Shown: positions 1-8,793 of the stretch, piece by piece
Position numbering within the stretch: position 1 is the first letter of the stretch
How the letters are laid out: the number at the start of each line of letters is the position of its first letter
Source of the DNA: Kluyvera sichuanensis
Lineage (GTDB): Bacteria; Pseudomonadota; Gammaproteobacteria; Enterobacterales; Enterobacteriaceae
NCBI RefSeq assembly: GCF_014218705.1
Contig: NZ_JABBJF010000037.1
Span: 1-42,863 of the forward strand
DNA: 42,863 nt
Reading direction: 5' to 3'
The notes under the pieces: generated by a model
What the model was told of the DNA's origin: nothing
Seen by the model: the letters and a program-made list of their open reading frames with translations, nothing else
Database searches by the model: none
Translations under genes and position numbers: made by a program

Positions 1-1
1 A

Positions 2-292
2 TGTAAAAGCCTCAGGCTGCCCATGCCCGACATTCTGGCACAAGGACTTATCCTTGTTAACGACAGCCTGACAGGGCTTGAACCGAGAGCAATACGTTCC
101 GAAAACAAGCTGAACACGCTTCTTTCAGGTGCAATTCGACAGGCCGCCTGGTATTCAGATGTCTATTTATATAAAGGTACACCTTATTTTATCGATAACA
201 TAGAAATAAGTACTTATAGCTTCAAATACAGGAAATGGTCGTTTAACCCAGACGCCAATTGTGAAATCTTCTATAACGATAGAATTAAATAA
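2..292 (+). CDS. hypothetical protein, probably 5'-truncated by window edge
   Basis: The reading frame is open from base 2 through the stop at 290-292. The first ATG is at 23, with only a modest AGG upstream, so either this ATG is the start (89 residues) or the gene begins left of the window. I do not recognise the family. The protein ends in a Tyr/Lys/Asn-rich stretch, has no obvious signal peptide in the visible part, and its second half is AT-rich like the genes that follow. It lies 18 nt before a decayed ORF on the same strand, and an AAGGA ribosome binding site for that ORF starts just after its stop. This spacing suggests one transcriptional array leading to the RTX gene. No function is assigned. 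Confidence 0.4.
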   Translation, partial: CKSLRLPMPDILAQGLILVNDSLTGLEPRAIRSENKLNTLLSGAIRQAAWYSDVYLYKGTPYFIDNIEISTYSFKYRKWSFNPDANCEIFYNDRIK

Positions 293-310
293 CATAAGGA
301 ATTATTTATT

Positions 311-566
311 ATGACTCTTAAATGGCATACCATTAATTACCCCGCAAAAAAACTCGAACTACATTCTACGAATGCGATAACAGAGTATAAAGCGAGCACA
401 TTAAAAGGTTGCATTACTAAATGCAGACACCGCAAATGTTAACATAATTTTTAATGATACATATAATATCCTTTATCATGGAAATAAAATAAATAATAAC
501 CACATCATTTCCCACAACTAATCGGATGCACCTGAAGACAATAAGATATCTAATATGGATAATTAA
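311..566 (+). pseudogene. decayed small ORF upstream of RTX gene
   Basis: An ATG at 311 follows a good AAGGA box (about 296-300) but the frame stops after 43 codons at 440-442. A frame change near 420 restores sense: from about 423 the other frame reads ADTANVNIIFNDTY and onward to a TAA at about 514, and past that TAA the same frame gives SDAPEDNKISNMDN before a final TAA at 564-566. One frameshift and one in-frame stop in an otherwise protein-like sequence are what an eroding gene looks like. The family is not recognised. Alternatively only the 43-codon peptide is made. The exact frameshift position cannot be fixed without an intact homologue. Confidence 0.45.
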
Positions 567-588
567 ACCCTTTTAAGAGAGATTCGTA

Positions 589-1542
589 ATGATTATATTT
601 TCTAGCGGGGAATATAAACCGTTATTATCAGTTGAAAATTCAAGCTTCTGTTGCTGGCTGAAAACATGGCTAAAATATTTTATTTGCCTGCTTGCCGGTA
701 TAAATAGCATGATGATCTCCCCATCTCTTTGTGCAGAAAAACTGAATAGAGAGAACCGCTTTGATTCTCTACCATCCATATCCTGGAGCGAACTTGAAAA
801 ACGGCGACCAACTGGTAGCTTTCGTCTGATTTATGCAGAAGATGAGACATTATGTCAGATCATTCTTAACTCACTGAATGAAGAAGGCTATAACCCAGAC
901 GTTTATCATTCTTCACCTGAAATTTATCACCCACTTCCCGAACTGATTTTGCAAACCCGTCTTAATCTTCCTCGAAAACTTCTGGGAACACATCTGTGGC
1001 GCACTGAAGAGTATGAAATTTATTACACAGATAAAACGGGAAAACCTCAGAAAGATTATTGGTATCGATTTATTGGACAGGGTGATGCAAATCTCGCACT
1101 AGGTTTGGGGGTAAAGGAAAGCTATACAGAGCATCATTCAGTGCCTTATACCGATTTTATAAAATTCAGGTTAACTGCATTTCCTTATCCCTGGAAGGAT
1201 AAACTTTATTTAACCATGGATAATATCAATGGTCAACTTCGACCAACAGAACGGGACCAATACTGGAAGAATAAAAAATTTAGGCTATGGGAAAAAGATG
1301 GTCGCTATAAAATAGACCCAGAAATTGAATATTATATATATAGATATTTCGAAGAACTTATCATGGTAGGATCGGAATATTACCTGCTATCTACCCTTCG
1401 TTTTCCTGAGCAGGACAAACCATTACGAATTGTAGCCAGCCTATTCAACAGTATGCGAACTTATCAGCGATGGGACTATGCTCCCATACCACCCCATGGA
1501 GTTTGCTTTATTGAATCCATATTTATATTACATGGAGAATAA
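589..1542 (+). CDS. exported hypothetical protein, 317 aa
   Basis: Unrecognised intact protein. The ATG at 589 has a GAGAG box about 8 nt upstream. Residues about 24-49 form a hydrophobic stretch preceded by Trp/Lys-rich residues and ending in a likely signal peptidase I site, SLCA before EKL, so the mature protein probably sits in the periplasm or outside. The first 20 or so residues are long for a signal peptide, so a later start (for example the Met codons near residues 41-42) cannot be excluded, although these would shorten the hydrophobic segment. The mature part is rich in aromatic residues (many Tyr, Trp) with no catalytic motif that I recognise. It is AT-rich, unlike the chromosome to the right. 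Its stop is 2 nt before the next ATG, implying translational coupling. A role as immunity or accessory factor for the downstream RTX protein is only inference from position and export. Confidence 0.7.
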   Translation: MIIFSSGEYKPLLSVENSSFCCWLKTWLKYFICLLAGINSMMISPSLCAEKLNRENRFDSLPSISWSELEKRRPTGSFRLIYAEDETLCQIILNSLNEEGYNPDVYHSSPEIYHPLPELILQTRLNLPRKLLGTHLWRTEEYEIYYTDKTGKPQKDYWYRFIGQGDANLALGLGVKESYTEHHSVPYTDFIKFRLTAFPYPWKDKLYLTMDNINGQLRPTERDQYWKNKKFRLWEKDGRYKIDPEIEYYIYRYFEELIMVGSEYYLLSTLRFPEQDKPLRIVASLFNSMRTYQRWDYAPIPPHGVCFIESIFILHGE

Positions 1543-1544
1543 TA

Positions 1545-2137
1545 ATGAAAAAAATATTACCAGCCATGGTTAAAAATAAAACAAAATCAATGGTTTTTAT
1601 TGTCTTACTTTCATTACTTGGTTGTATCTTTTGCCTGGAGCATCAATCAAGAGCAGCTTTAAATATAGTCGAAGATGAAATAACAGAGATGATCATCAAT
1701 GAATTCATTACGGACAAAAACAATCAATTGGAGATATCTCGTCGCATAGTTGCTTATTATCCTGGTTTGGCATCCAGAGATTCATTTCTCTATGAAAATA
1801 TGAATTATGAAGACAGACTAAGGAAAAAGTACGCCAATGGAAATTATTTCACGATAATATCCTATACCTCTGTCGATGAATTTAAAAAAATCAACCCAAA
1901 CTGCTGTGCGGCTATAACAGCAGTGATAGTTCAAAATGCATCTATAGAAATGCAGGAGATGACAATGATGATGGAAAGCATATCTGCGTATTTCTCAAGA
2001 TAAAAGTTCGTTACCTCGATCAGAATAATACTATCCAGTACGTTGAGTTACCCAAAAGAAGAGATACCGCAGTGATCGTTGATAGAAAAGGAAAAATTGT
2101 CGAGTGGATATTAAGTTCATCCCTAAGGACACAATAA
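1545..2137 (+). pseudogene. frameshifted exported hypothetical protein
   Basis: The ATG at 1545 follows GGAGA at the end of the preceding gene. The open frame runs 152 codons to a TAA at 2001-2003. Residues about 14-37 form a signal peptide (KNKTKSMVFIVLLSLLGCIF then a small-residue site near SRA). Coding quality shifts near 1930-1950: the frame starting at 1949 reads NAGDDNDDGKHICVFLKIKV and continues for about 60 codons without a stop, through YVELPKRRDTAVIVDRKGKI, to a TAA at 2135-2137. The N-terminal frame carries a conserved-looking NPNCC segment just before the shift. The simplest reading is one gene of about 197 residues broken by a single-base indel. Alternatives are a sequencing error or a true frameshift event; no classical slippery heptamer in phase was found. 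Function unknown; it lies directly before the RTX gene. Confidence 0.6.
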
Positions 2138-2206
2138 TATTTTAGTTAAAATATTTATATTTTTCTGTAAGTATAAAATTATGGAATAACATATGGAGAA
2201 TATCTA

Positions 2207-5200
2207 ATGACAGTTGCCAATAGTTCTTCGAACGATAAATCATTACTCCCTACACTAGAACAAGTGATAAATCTTTATTTATGGGGAAGAGAGGAAGGTG
2301 TTAGTGATAAAACAGATGAAAATATACTCCAACTCCGTTCAAAGGAAAACATCACATTAAATATCAGCATAAAAAAATTTATAAAAGAATGTGGATCGTT
2401 TATTAATGCAAAAAATTTCCCATGGATAGATGAATTCTTTAATGATAAAACGTTAGATGATGTTTATTCAAGCAATATGAATTCTGGTATGGATATTGTT
2501 TTTGAAAGTCACTCTCTGGCCAATAAATTAAAGGAACTCTACCCAAAGGTTTCCGCAGAAGATGGTTATACTCGCACGGAAATTCTCACTGCCATGGGAT
2601 ACTACGACAGCGAAAATAAATTATCTATTGATGAGTACCAATTTTTTCACCATGGGGAAAACGAAACTGAAACCCAGTATGAAGACAGAAGTTTCATCTG
2701 GGCCTCAACCCAGTTCAGAGTAAACGGAACCCCTAGAAAAATAATTAAAGATAAAGATATAGTAAAAATAATAGATGAAGATAGGAATAATATATCATCA
2801 GGAAATGGAAATAATACATTAAGATTTTGCATCTATCCCGATGGGAGGCGTGAAATAAAGAATTTTTCAATAATACCAAGAGAAAGATCATCTCATGCTG
2901 ATGATGATTTTGATTTTGATGGGGGAACCATTTCAAATTATACAAATTCGGCGACTGAGAAAGTAATTGATCCTTCTGGCATTGGCAGAACAGTGAATTT
3001 CAAATTTGTTAATGATCTGACTATAGAAGATTACAGTACTTTAACTGTAGACGATTATCATGCATTATCAATAATAGATCCATCTTATTTTACATCTATT
3101 GTCGATGGAAAGTCACATCTTGAAAACTTGATAGATCGGCTCTGGAATAGTGGCACCATTAAATTTTTAGATAACAATAACCGTCCAATTATATATGGTT
3201 CCGGTGAAAATGATGAGATTTCTGGGACAGTAACTCTTAATAATGTAGATATTAGCCAGAAGGACTTTACTTTTAATTACGATGGAACCTGGTATAAAAA
3301 ATGGTCTATGAATAGCTTTGCACACTTAACTCAGCTAAAATTAAAAAACCATCTTTCTGATTATGTCAATAACGGTATACATTATATTGCCGGTAATGGA
3401 AATGATAAAATTTCTGGCACTCAAGAAACAGATCTCATAAAAGGTGGTAAAGGTGATGATTTACTTATTGGATTGCAGGGTAATGACATATTAATAGGTG
3501 GGGAAGGTAATGATATATTATATGGAGGAAATGGTGATGATATACTGTATGCTCGCGATAACACGATAAAGAATAAACTATTAATTGATGACATTCTTCC
3601 AGATGCTCTTTACGGCGGAGCTGGTAAAGACATCCTATATGGTGATAATGACAACGATATTCTCTACGGTGGCGACATAATGAAACCTTCAGATGGAGAG
3701 GCCGATCAACTCTATGGCTACGGCGGCTATAATACTTTTATTGTTGACCATCACGATACTATACAACTGACTGATAAAGCAGATATTTATGGTGCCGTAT
3801 ATTTATCCGACGGCCAGAGTAACATATTGGAGCTAAAAGAAGCCACTCACTCAGAAGGCGACCCAGAAGGCACATACACCGATTATGCCGGTAATAAATA
3901 TACCTTTGACGGCAATACGCTAGTAATTAATAACGGTCTTAGAATTACTGATTTTAAAAAATGGGCAATAGTTGACACAGATGCAGCAGGAAATAGAGTC
4001 TGGTCAGCATTAGGTATTACTATCCGGAGCGACGAGGAAGAGGATGCCTTTGAAGAAGATCCGTCAGGTACCAACAATAAAAATGCCAAAGATAAAATGC
4101 CGGATAACGGAGAGGCTGAGAAAGTGGATCCTGTGGTCATCGACATGGATGGCAACGGTGTAGAAACGCTGTCCGGTAGGGGAGTTCATTTTGATTACGG
4201 CGGTGACGGCGTCAGGGAACTGAGCGGCTGGGCAGCGGCGAGCGACGGTTTTCTGGTTCGCGATCTAAATGGCGACGGCAAGATCAATAATGGACGGGAA
4301 CTGTTCGGCAACCATACTCTGCTGCAAGATGGCAGTACCGCCAGCAATGGTTTTCAGGCGTTGCTGGAGCTCGATGATAATCAGGACGGAATAATCGACG
4401 CCCAGGACAAAGTCTGGTCATCGCTGCAAATCTGGCAGGATAAAAACAGTAACGGCGAAACGGATGACGGTGAACTCGTCACTCTAAGCGATGCCGGCGT
4501 GGCAGCAATCGATATCCGCTATGCCTCTTCAACCTATCAGGACACCAATGGCGAAGCTCACCGGCAGACCAGCACCGTGAAGTGGGCTGACGGCAGGACC
4601 ACGGTCAGTGCCGACGTCTGGTTTAAGATAGATCAGTCCGATCGCGTTCACGTCAATGACGTTCCCCTGACGACGGATGTGATTCAACTGCCAAACGCAC
4701 GAGGCTTTGGCAACGTATCCGATCTACGTGAAGCAATGGCTCAGGACGATATATTAAAAGCGCTGGTTACCGAATACATTGCGGAAACTGACAGCGGCCA
4801 AAAAGAAGCGCTGCTGGATAAGCTGATTTATCAATGGGCGGGAGTACAAGACGTTGCTGCTACCAGGTTGTACTCCGTTACCGCGCAGCAGGTCGCCCTG
4901 CTGGAGCAACTTACTGCCTCATCTTATAACCACTGGTATCATGGATCAAAGATCGCGGCAGAACCTTCAACGCTGCTGCTGAAAGAATATCAACAATTCA
5001 GGAATTACACCCGCGCACAGTTACTGGCGCAGACCACCCTCTATGACCACCTGAAAGATGTCGTATTAACAGGGTTTAATTCCGGTGTCGCTGGTGTAGT
5101 CATTAGCCTGGAGGCGGCACAAGCGCTGTTTACCAAACTCTATCAGGCTGGCGAATATGCTCTGCTCAACGAGGTGAGCTCCACATTAATTGACCTCTCT

Positions 5201-8200
5201 ATTTATTCTGACTACAACCGACAGAAACTGGCAGACCTCCGCTACACGTTAATTCAGCATGAACCAGGTATGGCCGACTATCTGGCCGATGACGCAGAAT
5301 TCTCCCCATCCTCAGATGCGTCTAAAACCCCTGAAGCTCCCGAGGCTCCTGAAGTGCCGGAGCAGGAAGAAGAAACCAGCGATAACTTTTTCACCGGTGG
5401 CGACGAGAGCGAGTCGCTATTTGGAGATACCGGGGCTAACACGCTTAGCGGCGGTAAAGGCAGCGACTATCTGTGTGGTGGTGAGGGAGACGACACCTAT
5501 TTGTTCAATGCGGGTGACGGCCAGGAAGTGATTTTTGAATACAGCGGTGACCTGGAGGATTTCTCTCGAATTAACGAAAATGAAGATAGCCAGCGCGCCA
5601 GAGCGCTGCTTGCAGGCCAGGATACAATCCGTTTTGGGCAAGGGTTGTCTCCTGACAAGGCCATACTCACCCAGGATGATTATGATTTAGTCATTACCTT
5701 CCAGGGTAGCGATGATAGCGTGACGGTAAAAAAGTACTTCTACAAAAATGAGCAGATTGTAGAAAGCCTAATCTTTGCCGATGGAACCATCTGGAACCAG
5801 GAAGACGTCGCGGCACGAGCCCTGGCGGGAACAGAAGACGATCAATTTCTGATGGCAATGCTAGATGGCAGTGAAATTCATGCCGCTGGCGGAGACGACA
5901 CGCTCGAAGGAAGACAGGGCAATGATGTGCTTTATGGCGACGAAGGAAACGACGCAATTACCGGCGGAAGCGGAGACGATATTCTGTCCGGTGGCGCAGG
6001 CGATGACGTTCTTCAGGGCGGCCACGGAAATGATATCTACCTGTTTAATAAAGGCGACGGGCACGATTATATCTTTAGCAATATGTCGTCGTGGAACGAA
6101 CCAGAAGATACCAGCCAGGACACACTGCGCTTTGGGGAGGGAATTAGATCCGAAGAAGTTCAGTTACTACGAGATGGTGACAGCCTGATCATCAGCGTTG
6201 AAAGCGGAGAAGGTAGTATCACCGTCGAGGAGTACTTTTCTGCCGCCTATTCGCTGATATCACGGATTGAGTTTGCTGATGGCACTTTCTGGGATACGGC
6301 AGCCATTAGCGCAGCGCTCCACTCCGTGCACGATGCCCCACAGACGCTCACGGCAACAGAAGCGGGTGGCGTACTCGAGGCCGGTGATAACGATGATTCT
6401 CTGTACGGCTTATCCGGTGACGATGAACTCTATGGTATGGGCGGCAATGACCGGCTCAACGGTGGTGAAGGTAACGATTTTCTGTCCGGCGGTGAAGGCA
6501 GCGATACCTATACGTTTAACGCAGGTGATGGTCAGGATATTATTGAAGATCAAGGCTATGCCGACCAGCGAGACAGCAATACGCTCTATTTTGGCGAAGG
6601 GCTGCTGGCGGAAAATGCCATCGTACAACGTAGCTACGATGATCTGCTCATCACCTTCAAAGACAGTGATGATAGCGTCACCATCAGGAGCTATTTTCTT
6701 AACAGCGTCCCTACGCTGGATAGCATTAACTTTTCCGATGGCACCACCTGGAATCAAACGATAATCAAGACCCTAACGCTTAGCGGCACGGATGGGGACG
6801 ATAATCTCATGGCGTTTGCTGAGGGTAGCCATATTGACGGAGGCGGAGGCAACGATTCTCTCGAGGGCTCTCTGGGAGATGACTATCTGGATGGTGGTGA
6901 AGGGAACGATTGGCTTACAGGTTGGGAAGGTTACGATATGCTGGCAGGTGGTGCCGGAGACGATGAGCTTTCAGGCTGGGAAGGCAACGACATACTGTAC
7001 GGCGGTGCCGGTGACGACCAGCTCTATGGTGATGACGGTAATGACACGCTGGCCGGCGGCGAAGGGAATGATACGTTAAGCGGAGGGACAGGGAGCGATA
7101 CGTATCTTTTCAACGCTGGCGACGGACAGGATTTCGTCGATGAATGGGGAAATTATTCTGAGTACAGACACGATACGGATACCATCCGTTTTGGTCGTGA
7201 CCTGCGGTCTGACGCCGCCATCGCCTCTCGTCAGGACGATGACCTGATTATCGCTTTCCCGGATACCGGTGACAGCATCACCCTGAACGATTACTTCTCC
7301 CCTTACGCTCGCCCCGACTACCGTATCGTTTTTGCTGACGGTGCCGAGTGGGACTACGAAACTATGCGAGCCATGGTGCTCAGGGGCCATGACAATAACC
7401 AGACGCTGACAGCATTTGAGGAAGGCAGTGAAATTCATGCCGCAGGTGGCGATGACATGCTAATTGGTGATACGGGCGATGACATACTGCACGGCGACGA
7501 CGGGAACGATACGCTGTATGGCAACGACGGTGATGACCTGTTAAGCGGCGGCGCAGGGAACGATACGCTTTGCGGCGGTTATGGCAAAGACACCTACTTG
7601 TTCAATGCCGGAGACGGCCAGGATCACATCACCAGCACCATCGGGGAAATTGCCATTGATACGCTACATCTAGGAGACACGCTGCTGGCGAAAAACACCC
7701 TGATATATCGTAGCGGTAACAGCCTGGTTATCAGCTTTCGCGACAGCACCGATAACGTGACGCTCACTGACTACTTCAGCAGGCCCCCGATCGCAAGGAT
7801 CGTTTTTGCCGATGGTACAACGTGGGATTGCGATATGATTGAAAACCAATATCTCCTCCGCGCAGGAACTGACGAGGCACAGTCTCTCTTTGCTCAAAAC
7901 TCCGGCAGCGAAATCCACGCCGCTGGCGGGAATGACACCCTTAACGGAGGTAACGGCGACGATGCGCTGTACGGCGACGACGGTGACGATACGATTTCCG
8001 GTGCGGGTGGTAGCGATACCCTATATGGTGGAAATGGCAATGATATGCTGGCTGGCGGCGCTGGCGACGATCTGCTGGCGGGTAACGCAGGAAACGATAC
8101 GCTGAAGGGCGATGCCGGTAGAGATACGCTGTACGGCGATGATGGTGACGACGCGCTAAATGGCGGCGAGGGCAATGACTGGCTAAGCGGCGGTGCAGGA

Positions 8201-8737
8201 AATGACCATCTGGATGGTGGCAAAAATAACGACCAACTGTCAGGCGGTGCGGGAAACGATAGTCTCCTGGGCGGATATGGTAGTGATATTTACCTGTTTA
8301 GCGCCGGGGACGGTCAGGACGTCATTACCGAAGGCTATAGCTACAGCGGCGATAACGACACTCTCCGTTTTGGCGACGGAACCGAAGCGGCAAAAGCTAT
8401 CGTACAGCGCAACAGCAACGATTTACTGATTACGTTTGAAGACAGCACGGACAGCGTCACGGTGAAAGACTACTTCTCTGCGGCAAAATACCGGGTTGAA
8501 CATATCACTTTTGCCGACGGCACGGACTGGCTAATTGAAGATGTTCTTAATCATATCGAAGATGATATTCCGCTACCGCTGGCGCAACCCGCCGATGCAC
8601 CGGTATCGTTGCAGAAAATCAGGGAACAGATGGCCATGTTTACCGCCGATAGTGATAACGATGATGACTGCGTGGTCAACATGTCTCCATCTCTCAGCAC
8701 GGCACGTACTACTGTCAACTCGCTGATGAGTGCGTAA
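2207..8737 (+). CDS. RTX protein with FrpC-type self-processing module
   Basis: Large calcium-binding protein of 2176 residues. The ATG at 2207 has GGAGA at about 2195; a TATAAA at 2172-2177 could be part of its promoter. Order of parts: residues 1-390 have no recognised domain; 393-450 and 465-520 carry RTX nonapeptides; 605-641 is an acidic linker; 642-820 matches the FrpC/ApxIVA self-processing module, with V-D641-P642-VVIDMDGNG and EF-hand-like loops such as DLNGDGKINNG (from Asp686); 840-1040 is mainly helical; 1040-1062 is a Pro/Glu linker; 1066-2115 holds six modules, each with RTX repeats, a D-TYLFNAGDGQ-like segment, a DLLITF/DSVTV strand and a FADGT-W segment (HCBP-related). The last 60 residues lack repeats and end in LMSA, as expected for a type I secretion signal. 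In characterised relatives Ca2+ triggers Asp-Pro cleavage. No ABC exporter or acyltransferase gene lies nearby. Confidence 0.9.
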   Translation: MTVANSSSNDKSLLPTLEQVINLYLWGREEGVSDKTDENILQLRSKENITLNISIKKFIKECGSFINAKNFPWIDEFFNDKTLDDVYSSNMNSGMDIVFESHSLANKLKELYPKVSAEDGYTRTEILTAMGYYDSENKLSIDEYQFFHHGENETETQYEDRSFIWASTQFRVNGTPRKIIKDKDIVKIIDEDRNNISSGNGNNTLRFCIYPDGRREIKNFSIIPRERSSHADDDFDFDGGTISNYTNSATEKVIDPSGIGRTVNFKFVNDLTIEDYSTLTVDDYHALSIIDPSYFTSIVDGKSHLENLIDRLWNSGTIKFLDNNNRPIIYGSGENDEISGTVTLNNVDISQKDFTFNYDGTWYKKWSMNSFAHLTQLKLKNHLSDYVNNGIHYIAGNGNDKISGTQETDLIKGGKGDDLLIGLQGNDILIGGEGNDILYGGNGDDILYARDNTIKNKLLIDDILPDALYGGAGKDILYGDNDNDILYGGDIMKPSDGEADQLYGYGGYNTFIVDHHDTIQLTDKADIYGAVYLSDGQSNILELKEATHSEGDPEGTYTDYAGNKYTFDGNTLVINNGLRITDFKKWAIVDTDAAGNRVWSALGITIRSDEEEDAFEEDPSGTNNKNAKDKMPDNGEAEKVDPVVIDMDGNGVETLSGRGVHFDYGGDGVRELSGWAAASDGFLVRDLNGDGKINNGRELFGNHTLLQDGSTASNGFQALLELDDNQDGIIDAQDKVWSSLQIWQDKNSNGETDDGELVTLSDAGVAAIDIRYASSTYQDTNGEAHRQTSTVKWADGRTTVSADVWFKIDQSDRVHVNDVPLTTDVIQLPNARGFGNVSDLREAMAQDDILKALVTEYIAETDSGQKEALLDKLIYQWAGVQDVAATRLYSVTAQQVALLEQLTASSYNHWYHGSKIAAEPSTLLLKEYQQFRNYTRAQLLAQTTLYDHLKDVVLTGFNSGVAGVVISLEAAQALFTKLYQAGEYALLNEVSSTLIDLSIYSDYNRQKLADLRYTLIQHEPGMADYLADDAEFSPSSDASKTPEAPEAPEVPEQEEETSDNFFTGGDESESLFGDTGANTLSGGKGSDYLCGGEGDDTYLFNAGDGQEVIFEYSGDLEDFSRINENEDSQRARALLAGQDTIRFGQGLSPDKAILTQDDYDLVITFQGSDDSVTVKKYFYKNEQIVESLIFADGTIWNQEDVAARALAGTEDDQFLMAMLDGSEIHAAGGDDTLEGRQGNDVLYGDEGNDAITGGSGDDILSGGAGDDVLQGGHGNDIYLFNKGDGHDYIFSNMSSWNEPEDTSQDTLRFGEGIRSEEVQLLRDGDSLIISVESGEGSITVEEYFSAAYSLISRIEFADGTFWDTAAISAALHSVHDAPQTLTATEAGGVLEAGDNDDSLYGLSGDDELYGMGGNDRLNGGEGNDFLSGGEGSDTYTFNAGDGQDIIEDQGYADQRDSNTLYFGEGLLAENAIVQRSYDDLLITFKDSDDSVTIRSYFLNSVPTLDSINFSDGTTWNQTIIKTLTLSGTDGDDNLMAFAEGSHIDGGGGNDSLEGSLGDDYLDGGEGNDWLTGWEGYDMLAGGAGDDELSGWEGNDILYGGAGDDQLYGDDGNDTLAGGEGNDTLSGGTGSDTYLFNAGDGQDFVDEWGNYSEYRHDTDTIRFGRDLRSDAAIASRQDDDLIIAFPDTGDSITLNDYFSPYARPDYRIVFADGAEWDYETMRAMVLRGHDNNQTLTAFEEGSEIHAAGGDDMLIGDTGDDILHGDDGNDTLYGNDGDDLLSGGAGNDTLCGGYGKDTYLFNAGDGQDHITSTIGEIAIDTLHLGDTLLAKNTLIYRSGNSLVISFRDSTDNVTLTDYFSRPPIARIVFADGTTWDCDMIENQYLLRAGTDEAQSLFAQNSGSEIHAAGGNDTLNGGNGDDALYGDDGDDTISGAGGSDTLYGGNGNDMLAGGAGDDLLAGNAGNDTLKGDAGRDTLYGDDGDDALNGGEGNDWLSGGAGNDHLDGGKNNDQLSGGAGNDSLLGGYGSDIYLFSAGDGQDVITEGYSYSGDNDTLRFGDGTEAAKAIVQRNSNDLLITFEDSTDSVTVKDYFSAAKYRVEHITFADGTDWLIEDVLNHIEDDIPLPLAQPADAPVSLQKIREQMAMFTADSDNDDDCVVNMSPSLSTARTTVNSLMSA
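4127..4670 (+). other. self-processing module (SPM) within the RTX gene
   Basis: This segment encodes residues 641 to about 821. It begins with Asp641-Pro642 followed by VVIDMDGNGVETL, then SGWAAASDGFLVRDLNGDG, NNGRELFGN, a second acidic loop (LDDNQDGIIDAQD) and a third (WQDKNSNGETDDGEL). This order and spacing are those of the module in Neisseria FrpC and Actinobacillus ApxIVA, where Ca2+ binding causes scission of the Asp-Pro bond and the new Asp end can form an isopeptide link to a lysine. The scissile Asp-Pro and the acidic loops are all visible here; activity is inferred. Confidence 0.85.
5394..8530 (+). repeat. six tandem RTX/HCBP-related modules (coding repeat)
   Basis: Within the RTX gene the pattern GGxGxDxL recurs in blocks, and a conserved hinge (aspartate, aromatic, LFNAGDGQ) recurs at about 5494, 6028, 6500, 7094, 7586 and 8281. 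Between hinges are conserved DxxVTVxxYF and FADGTxW segments, and GSEIHAAGG is repeated at about 5868, 7420 and 7906. Copies differ at synonymous sites, so the duplications are not very recent, though the short identical stretches could recombine and change module number. Confidence 0.85.
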
Positions 8738-8760
8738 ACCTGCCGGTTTATGTCGCGTAA

Positions 8761-8793
8761 AAACAAACCCCGGCACATGGCCGGGGTTTGTTT
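8761..8793. terminator. bidirectional intrinsic terminator between RTX gene and lysS
   Basis: A 14-bp perfect inverted repeat (AAACAAACCCCGGC and its complement) surrounds a 5-nt loop. T-runs flank the GC-rich stem on both strands, so it can end the rightward RTX transcript and the leftward lysS transcript. Confidence 0.9.

Noticed and set aside
1880-1960. Programmed -1 ribosomal frameshift in the gene at 1545
   Set aside because: The A-run near 1880 is not in the correct phase for a slippery heptamer, and the NPNCC segment after it still fits the original frame. A plain indel is simpler, though not proven.
5394-8530. Periodic 27-base repeats, considered as a CRISPR array or tandem satellite
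   Set aside because: The period is the coding repeat of RTX nonapeptides in one open frame, with no constant repeat and unique spacer structure.
1-8737. Integrated phage or transposon carrying the RTX gene
   Set aside because: No integrase, transposase, tRNA target or direct repeats are visible in the window. xerD is the housekeeping recombinase. An island boundary left of the window remains possible.
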